Below, piece after piece: positions 52,209 to 56,707 of a stretch of DNA of 56,707 nt. The notes under the pieces were generated by a model. It did no database searches, was not told the origin of the DNA, and was given only the letters and a program-made list of their open reading frames with translations. The translations under genes and the position numbers were made by a program. This stretch comes from Ruminococcaceae bacterium UBA3215 (GTDB lineage: Bacteria > Bacillota > Clostridia > Oscillospirales > Ruminococcaceae): positions 13,822-70,528 of the forward strand of contig DEWH01000021.1 in the NCBI GenBank assembly GCA_002363155.1, given 5' to 3'. Numbering within the stretch: position 1 is the stretch's first letter; every line of letters begins with the position of its first letter.

Positions 52209-52538
52209 TCAAGGAAGTCTCGACAGCAAAGTTTTCAGCAGCTTCCAAATTTCTTCCTGTTCCATTTTTATCTGACGAAGATCTTCGGCGTAAGCTGTGT
52301 CCGTGCTGTTTACTCGCTTGGCAATCTGATTGATGTTCTGACCTATCGCTTCGATCTCCCTGCATACCACCGGCAACTCAGGAAAGTCCACCTGATAAAG
52401 AAAGCCGTCCTGTGAAATTTTCCGCATATATGCGCCGAGGTTTGATGTCCCAATGAGCGCCATTCTCTGACGGATAACTTCACGTTCTTGCTCGGTTACA
52501 TAGAATTTTATCTGTATCGTTCTTGTACGATCTCCCAT
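52209..52538 (-). CDS. MobC-like relaxosome protein
   Basis: 109 residues. The N-terminus RTIQIKFYVTEQEREVIRQRM is a ribbon-helix-helix-like start, and the middle has IGQNINQIAKRVNSTDTAY, the bacterial mobilisation (MobC) signature. MobC assists a MOBP-type relaxase at oriT. No relaxase gene follows; the integrase comes next. It may act with a relaxase supplied by another element, or be a remnant. Confidence 0.82.
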   Translation of the reverse strand: MGDRTRTIQIKFYVTEQEREVIRQRMALIGTSNLGAYMRKISQDGFLYQVDFPELPVVCREIEAIGQNINQIAKRVNSTDTAYAEDLRQIKMEQEEIWKLLKTLLSRLP

Positions 52539-52603
52539 TTTGTTTTCCTTTCAAAAATTCGTCTTTCAGAAATAATTCTTGAACGTATTTTTTCAAACTG
52601 AGG

Positions 52604-52630
52604 GGCTTGGGGATACCTCCCCAACAAGCT
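52604..52630. other. Candidate oriT-like hairpin of element B
   Basis: TTGGGG, loop ATACCT, CCCCAA, with outer GCTT/AAGC pairs, 66 bases upstream of mobC. Position and G/C-rich hairpin fit a MobC-type oriT. The nick site is not assigned. Confidence 0.45.
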
Positions 52631-52812
52631 AAGTTTTTCGGGGTGGCGCGTAGCGGAAAACTCCCGAAAACGCTGATTTGAGTACTCAAATCATATGCTT
52701 GCTATTCTTGTATTCGATCATTTTTCCAAAATCAGCTTTTTCAGATTTTTCATCATCTTGTTCATCGAAGAAGTCTGATTTTTTTCAAATAAATCTCCGA
52801 CTTGAATTTCGG

Positions 52813-52976
52813 TGTCTTTGCCGTCTCACGTTCCCTTAAACGCGCTCTATTATCGGTTTCATTCAGCTTTTCTCGGTGTCTTTTATGATGTCTCGGAGAT
52901 GTCTTTGAGACGTCTTTCAGTGTCTCCTCACGTTGGCTTAACTGTGGGATTTGAGACACCAAAGACATCAAAGACA
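52813..52976. repeat. TGTCTY short-repeat cluster, candidate replication origin of element B
   Basis: Forward TGTCTT/TGTCTC-type copies start at 52813, 52877, 52889, 52900, 52911 (CGTCTT) and 52921; inverted copies are at 52953, 52962 and 52971. The central five are spaced 10-12 bases, about one helical turn. The cluster abuts the 3' end of the primase-helicase gene, as in element A. The rest of 52539-52994 holds no supported gene. Confidence 0.6.
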
Positions 52977-52994
52977 CCGTTTTTTTACTTGCTG

Positions 52995-54305
52995 TCAGAT
53001 GTAATTCCGATAGAGAGTATTTATCCCCTTGTATCCTCGCGCTTTCTTCCCGCTTGACTGGCTCACAATGTTGTGACTGTACTCGATGTCGTACTTGGTG
53101 TGATTGTTTTTCAGCCACAGGTTGAAGCTCTCGCGTTTGAGGGCGGTAACGCTGTTGAGATTGCACCAGTAGCAGTAAGCACTGTACAGGTCGGCAGTGG
53201 AACACTCCATTCCTGCACCGAACTTTATGAGCTGTTCGTCTTTGAGGAAGCTGATGATGTTGCAGTTATCCTCTTTCATCTGAGCAAGGTTACTGCGGGA
53301 GCGCTCGCTTATCGTGAACTTGTAATCATTTGCGATCAGACGGCGCAGACCTTTGTATGCCCAAAGGAAGATGCCCTCGATCTCGCTGCATAACTTTTCT
53401 GCGAGATACGGGTCATTCACTCTGCCCTGCGGCACGGGTTTCGCTGACAGAATTATCAGTCTGCGCTCCCAGCCGTCAGTCTTGTCGTACAATGACTTCG
53501 GTGCGCCGTTGGCGAAGCACATAGCCCTGCACTTTAGTTTGACTTGTATGCCTTGCTTACCTTTCGCTTGAACAGTGATAGGCGTTTCCGCTGTCGCAAG
53601 GGATTTCAGAAAGCTCGTATCTTTCAGACCTTCAAGGTTCATATCATCGTCGATCAGAACCATTTTGCCGACAAGGTTTGCTTTCAGAAATTTGTCTCCT
53701 GCAAGGTCGGTAATGCTGCCAAAGTAAGCCGCTTCGGAGAAAATCTTGTACATAACAACGCCGATACGCGACTTACCCTCGCCGCCGTTTCCGGTTATGA
53801 AAAGCATAGCCTGCGCTTTGGTGGAGTGAATGAGACAGTAGCCCATATACTCCTGCAAAGTCTTGATGTCCTCCGGTTCAAGTAGGTCGTTCAGAAATGC
53901 AAGCCAGCGTTCCGGTTCGGGTGCTGTAGGATTGTAGCAAACATTCAGACGATTCCTGCATATCTTCAGTTCGTCCGGTCGGAACTCCATATCCGTCGTA
54001 AGCACGCCATTGAGCAAATGTATCTCGTCCGTGCCGCCCTCGAAGTCCGGAGCGTAGCAGATGCTCTGTAATGCACCGGTAAGCGCATTGACCCGCTTTG
54101 CGAAATCTTTCTGCACCTGTTCGGCAAGCAGCTTGTCCGAGATCATCTTCCGCACAGTCTGAATATCTACCGCGCCGTCGGTATTGTAGAACTTCCCGTC
54201 AACGAATTTCATCGGGTGTTCTTCAAGGAATTCGTTACAGAACGATACTTCATACACATCTTTTCCGTTGTACCAAATACATCTGCCTTTTGTCTTTATG
54301 CCCAT
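52995..54305 (-). CDS. Phage/plasmid primase-helicase of element B
   Basis: 436 residues, homologous to 41742-43049. It has Walker A in FITGNGGEGKSRIGVV, Walker B in MVLIDDDMNLEG, and the shared N-terminal EVSFCNEFLEEHPMKFVDGK block. The ATG shares its A with the CHC2 gene stop codon (TAATG), so the two are coupled. Predicted origin unwinding of the excised element. Confidence 0.88.
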   Translation of the reverse strand: MGIKTKGRCIWYNGKDVYEVSFCNEFLEEHPMKFVDGKFYNTDGAVDIQTVRKMISDKLLAEQVQKDFAKRVNALTGALQSICYAPDFEGGTDEIHLLNGVLTTDMEFRPDELKICRNRLNVCYNPTAPEPERWLAFLNDLLEPEDIKTLQEYMGYCLIHSTKAQAMLFITGNGGEGKSRIGVVMYKIFSEAAYFGSITDLAGDKFLKANLVGKMVLIDDDMNLEGLKDTSFLKSLATAETPITVQAKGKQGIQVKLKCRAMCFANGAPKSLYDKTDGWERRLIILSAKPVPQGRVNDPYLAEKLCSEIEGIFLWAYKGLRRLIANDYKFTISERSRSNLAQMKEDNCNIISFLKDEQLIKFGAGMECSTADLYSAYCYWCNLNSVTALKRESFNLWLKNNHTKYDIEYSHNIVSQSSGKKARGYKGINTLYRNYI

Positions 54306-55000
54306 TACGCTGTCCTTTCTTTCAAGGGGGTACGCATAGTGTACCCCCTTTGTAATTTCGGTCGTAATCTGCCAAATTGCTTCAATCTGTCATAATAGCT
54401 TCGGAACTGTCCTGCGTTCTCTGTGATGAACGCCGCTCGCTCATCGTCTGTGAGGTCGAGCAGCATATCCCACAAGTTTTCAGCATAGTCAAGCTGCTGC
54501 AAGCTCTCGACAAATCTCGGGTCAAGGCTCTCGCTTTCATCAAGCGGAGCATACACGGCGCGGAAGTCTTTCAGCATTACGAGATAGTCCGTGAGGACAT
54601 CGAGCGCAAGCTGTATTCTCTCCCGTTCCGTCATTAGTCGTCTGCACTTTTTCGTCGCAGAGATGTAGGGTTCTTCCGAGAGTCCGAAAGCAGGATGCTT
54701 TGAAGTATCAGCCCAAACGCCGCACGGATGCGGCGCTTCAAGGCTGATACCAAAATCGCTGCACAATTTTCGTGCTGCTTCGATTTTAGACAGCCCGTAT
54801 ATCTGCGCTGTGAAGTCGGTCACATCTCCGTGAGCGCCGCAGCCGAAACAATGGAAATGATCGTCGTACAGCTTCATCGACGGCGTGTTGTCCGCGTGGA
54901 AGATGCACCTGACGTTCCCGCTTCTGCTGCTTATGCCGTAGAGCTGCGCCGCGTCCGGCAGTGCTATCTGCTCTCTGACAGTTTCAAATATCGTCGTCAC
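54305..55000 (-). CDS. CHC2 zinc-finger primase-like protein
   Basis: 231 residues. The N-terminal zinc finger resembles that of DnaG: VRCIFHADNTPSMKLYDDHF followed by HCFGCGAHGDVTDF (the C-H-C-C set). A helical C-terminal part contains a YISATKKCRRLMTERERIQL segment. There is no Toprim catalytic domain, so it is probably the primer-recognition half that works with the downstream helicase. No counterpart exists in element A. Confidence 0.85.
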   Translation of the reverse strand: MTTIFETVREQIALPDAAQLYGISSRSGNVRCIFHADNTPSMKLYDDHFHCFGCGAHGDVTDFTAQIYGLSKIEAARKLCSDFGISLEAPHPCGVWADTSKHPAFGLSEEPYISATKKCRRLMTERERIQLALDVLTDYLVMLKDFRAVYAPLDESESLDPRFVESLQQLDYAENLWDMLLDLTDDERAAFITENAGQFRSYYDRLKQFGRLRPKLQRGYTMRTPLKERTA

Positions 55001-55012
55001 TCGGAGACACCT

Positions 55013-55270
55013 TTATATGCGCACATCCTGTGCGCTTTTGGGTGTCTCCTCGCTGCATCGTGCAGCAGCCTTGCCCCCGTCGATGATGACGGAGGACTTT
55101 CCGAAAACGGTTTCGTAAAGGTCGCTCTCTGCAATAAGAAATTTGTTGCCTGCTTTGAACGAGCGAAGCTGTCCGGTTTTACACATCTGACGGATACGGT
55201 ATTCGGTTATACCCTCAATCAGACGAGCCGCCTCTCCTATGGTGAGCATTCTGCGCTTGTTGTTTTCCAT
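55013..55270 (-). CDS. Excisionase-type helix-turn-helix protein of element B
   Basis: 85 residues. The HTH is MLTIGEAARLIEGITEYRIR followed by GQLRSFKAGNKFLI, the excisionase-type pattern. AAGGAGG lies 8 bases before the ATG at 55270; a longer in-frame stretch to 55447 has no site. It lies 12 bases before the CHC2 gene. The promoter at 55505-55533 implies a leader of about 225 bases. Confidence 0.8.
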   Translation of the reverse strand: MENNKRRMLTIGEAARLIEGITEYRIRQMCKTGQLRSFKAGNKFLIAESDLYETVFGKSSVIIDGGKAAARCSEETPKSAQDVRI

Positions 55271-55504
55271 AATGGAATCCTCCTTGTACATACTGCTTAC
55301 ACGGCACTGCCGTGACATATTCTTTTGATATGTATCGGAGGGCGGCATTTTGGGTCTTTGCTTATATATATCGTCCGTGACGACACAATTCGACAATCTT
55401 GGGTCAAGGCTATTTATTGGTCTTGACGGAAAAATCGGCATATTCAATTTTCAAGGAGCCGGCACAAACGGCAATGACGTACCTTTCGTTCGTGCTTGTC
55501 GATT

Positions 55505-55533
55505 ATTATATCATTACAGAACGCAAAAGTCAA
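55505..55533 (-). promoter_or_regulatory. Promoter of the element B core operon
   Basis: TTGACT (55528-55533), 17-base spacer, TATAAT (55505-55510) on the minus strand. Confidence 0.75.
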
Positions 55534-55889
55534 TAGATTTTGGAAAAATTGTCGCATTTTTGGGACATTTATTTTATTGCTCTATTTCTGTTATTTTTGC
55601 ACAACAGGGGATAATAACCTTACATCAATCCTCTTATATCTTAATTACACGGTTAACAGAGCGTTTTCAGGCTGAATAGGCACTGAACAATGGCAGTTCA
55701 ACGTTCGTTTCACAAACGGGAAAAATGGTATTATTTCAGCACCTTGACCCTGCCGGAAAAAGGACGAATCCGGGTCGAAAATCGGGAATTTTCTGCGTTC
55801 TGCGCCGCACAAAATGGGTGGGTAATGATATTACCCTACCCACATATCAAAAGCGGCTCAGAGCGCGTTTTTTGTTCGGTCTGAACCAA
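55534..55889. other. Gene-free boundary region of element B
   Basis: About 356 bases with no supported gene. It contains an inverted repeat TGGGTGGGTAAT/ATTACCCTACCCA (about 55818-55844). I searched by eye for the 25-base attachment repeat and for TGGTCTT arm motifs in both orientations and found neither. A short plus-strand frame at 55690 lacks a ribosome binding site. Confidence 0.5.
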
Positions 55890-55923
55890 AGAAAAAGACG
55901 CAGAGTCGAAACCCTGCGTCTTT
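55890..55923 (-). terminator. Terminator of the surface-protein gene
   Basis: AAAGACGCAG pairs with CTGCGTCTTT; on the minus strand it is followed by TTC after T's. Confidence 0.8.
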
Positions 55924-55938
55924 GTTATAAGTATTGTC

Positions 55939-56707
55939 TTACTTGACTTTTACGCTTACGATATCGCTCTTGGTCACCTTAGTCCATTTGCCGTCAACAT
56001 AAGCCTTTACAGCGTACTTGTAAGTCTTGCCTGCTGTGACCTTGCTGATGCGAACTGCGTTAGCGGTTGTATCGGCTATCTTTGTGAGCTTGCCGCCCTC
56101 GTACTTGTAAATTCTGTACTTCTCGGCGCCCACTACCTTCTTCCATTTGAGGACAACTTTTCCGTCCTTTGAGGAAGCCTTTACTGCGGGCTTGTAATAA
56201 ACCTTTACCGAGACTGTAAGAGCCGACTTCTCGGACGAAAGCTTGCCGTTCTTCGTGTACTGAAGCATATATGTATCGGTGACATTGTTCGCCTTTACAA
56301 GCTTATCAGCCTGTGCTGCCGTGATAGTGCCGCCCTTTACGAACTTGCCGTCCTTGTAGGTGTATGCCGTGTACTTGCCGCCCTCGGAAACGTAGTATTT
56401 CCCATTGTAAGCGTGTACAACGTCAATGTTCGTCTTTGTTGTCTTTGCAAGAGGTACAAACTTGCCGTCTTTCTTGACGGAGATAAGGTAGCTTGATGCT
56501 CCCGATACACCGCTCCACGAAAGCAGATTGGTATGAGAGATCGTCTCCTCGCCCTCGAATGTCATAGTCTCGGCAGGCGCGTTTGCAGTGGTCGTGGTTG
56601 TAGTCGATGTGTTCGACGGAGAATAGGACGGGATATAGGGCTCTACGCCTTCAAACGATGCGGATATCTCAACATCGCTCATGGGCATTTTGAACGTTGT
56701 TTCAGCC
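55939..56707 (-). CDS. C-terminal part of a secreted repeat protein (partial)
   Basis: The frame is open through the window edge (reading ...AETTFKMPMSDVEIS), so the ATG at 56688 is not the true start; at least 255 residues are visible. FKMPMSDVEISASFE is the typical end of an InlB-like or Listeria-type bacterial repeat. It is followed by a Ser/Thr/Asn linker with TTTTTT, then a fibronectin type III-like domain (LLSWSGVSGASSYLISVKKDG) and a second one (VVLKWKKVVGAEKYRIYKYEG). It is presumably extracellular. The N-terminus and signal peptide lie outside the window. Confidence 0.8.
   Translation of the reverse strand, partial: AETTFKMPMSDVEISASFEGVEPYIPSYSPSNTSTTTTTTANAPAETMTFEGEETISHTNLLSWSGVSGASSYLISVKKDGKFVPLAKTTKTNIDVVHAYNGKYYVSEGGKYTAYTYKDGKFVKGGTITAAQADKLVKANNVTDTYMLQYTKNGKLSSEKSALTVSVKVYYKPAVKASSKDGKVVLKWKKVVGAEKYRIYKYEGGKLTKIADTTANAVRISKVTAGKTYKYAVKAYVDGKWTKVTKSDIVSVKVK

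Larger units (their letters stand above)
50699..55700. mobile_element. Second integrative element B, right end not defined
   Basis: A minus-strand module of integrase, MobC, repeat cluster, primase-helicase, CHC2 primase-like protein and HTH protein, directly following the element A repeat. The layout mirrors element A and the integrases are clearly related. No relaxase or cargo is seen. The right end must lie between the HTH promoter (55533) and the surface-protein terminator (~55890), but no copy of the attachment repeat is visible there; 55700 is a placeholder. Confidence 0.6.

Noticed and set aside
52480..52689. Possible 69-residue gene upstream of mobC
   Set aside because: It covers the candidate oriT hairpin, overlaps mobC and lacks a ribosome binding site.
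52762..53205. Possible 147-residue minus-strand gene
   Set aside because: It overlaps the helicase in a different phase and the TGTCTY repeat cluster; composition is Arg/Gln-rich and unlike a real protein.
55271..55447. N-terminal extension of the element B HTH protein
   Set aside because: The ATG at 55270 has AAGGAGG at the right distance; the extension has no site of its own.
55534..55890. Third copy of the tRNA-Pro attachment repeat
   Set aside because: No match of useful length in either orientation was found by eye; the superficially similar 'tcggtctgaacca' is too short.

Overview
The window reads as chromosomal DNA of a gut or rumen Firmicute of the Ruminococcus type (Oscillospiraceae). 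The support is the gene families (GH9 glycosidase, VTC/DUF4956/beta-helix lipoprotein cluster, PASTA kinase-like protein, lone ParB), near-consensus TTGACA-17-TATAAT promoters, GGAGG ribosome binding sites and the gene order. The genus is inferred from family content, not from a marker gene.

Positions 1-38450 are ordinary core genome. A minus-strand operon (RNA methyltransferase, glycosyltransferase, PAP2 phosphatase, topA, trmFO) is followed by infC-rpmI-rplT with an attenuator leader and a probable AUC start, then secG, pheA, a zinc-ribbon/PASTA pseudokinase, a ParB-like protein, recG, and a plus-strand run of an RNA methyltransferase, a radical SAM protein, a flavoprotein and an HD-GYP protein. 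dcd, three tRNA genes (Thr, Tyr, Gly) and a pyridoxal kinase follow. Next come a VTC-DUF4956-lipoprotein operon, a GH9 enzyme without a signal peptide, a GlpA/GlpB/DUF1667 set, and an 1115-residue protein joining a LacI-type sensor, an EAL domain and a beta-helix-like repeat domain.

From 38452 the window is accessory DNA. tRNA-Pro(GGG) is the integration site of a 12.2 kb mobilizable element (A, 38505-50698), bounded by a perfect 25-bp direct repeat of the tRNA 3' end. Element A carries a tyrosine integrase, a MobV relaxase with a candidate oriT, a primase-helicase with an adjacent cluster of short repeats, and an HTH protein. Its cargo is a MmeI-like restriction-modification enzyme whose specificity region differs in base composition, a membrane KAP-type NTPase, a zeta-like toxin pair and a small DUF6809-like protein.

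A second, related element (B) follows directly after the right repeat of A. It has its own integrase, MobC (no relaxase seen), a primase-helicase with a different repeat cluster, a CHC2 primase-like protein and an HTH protein. Its right end is not recognisable. The window closes inside a gene for a secreted repeat protein that runs off the edge.

The most distinctive items are the LacI-EAL-beta-helix fusion, the two tandem elements sharing one tRNA site but using different mobilization modules, and the MmeI-like/KAP cargo with a mosaic target-recognition region.
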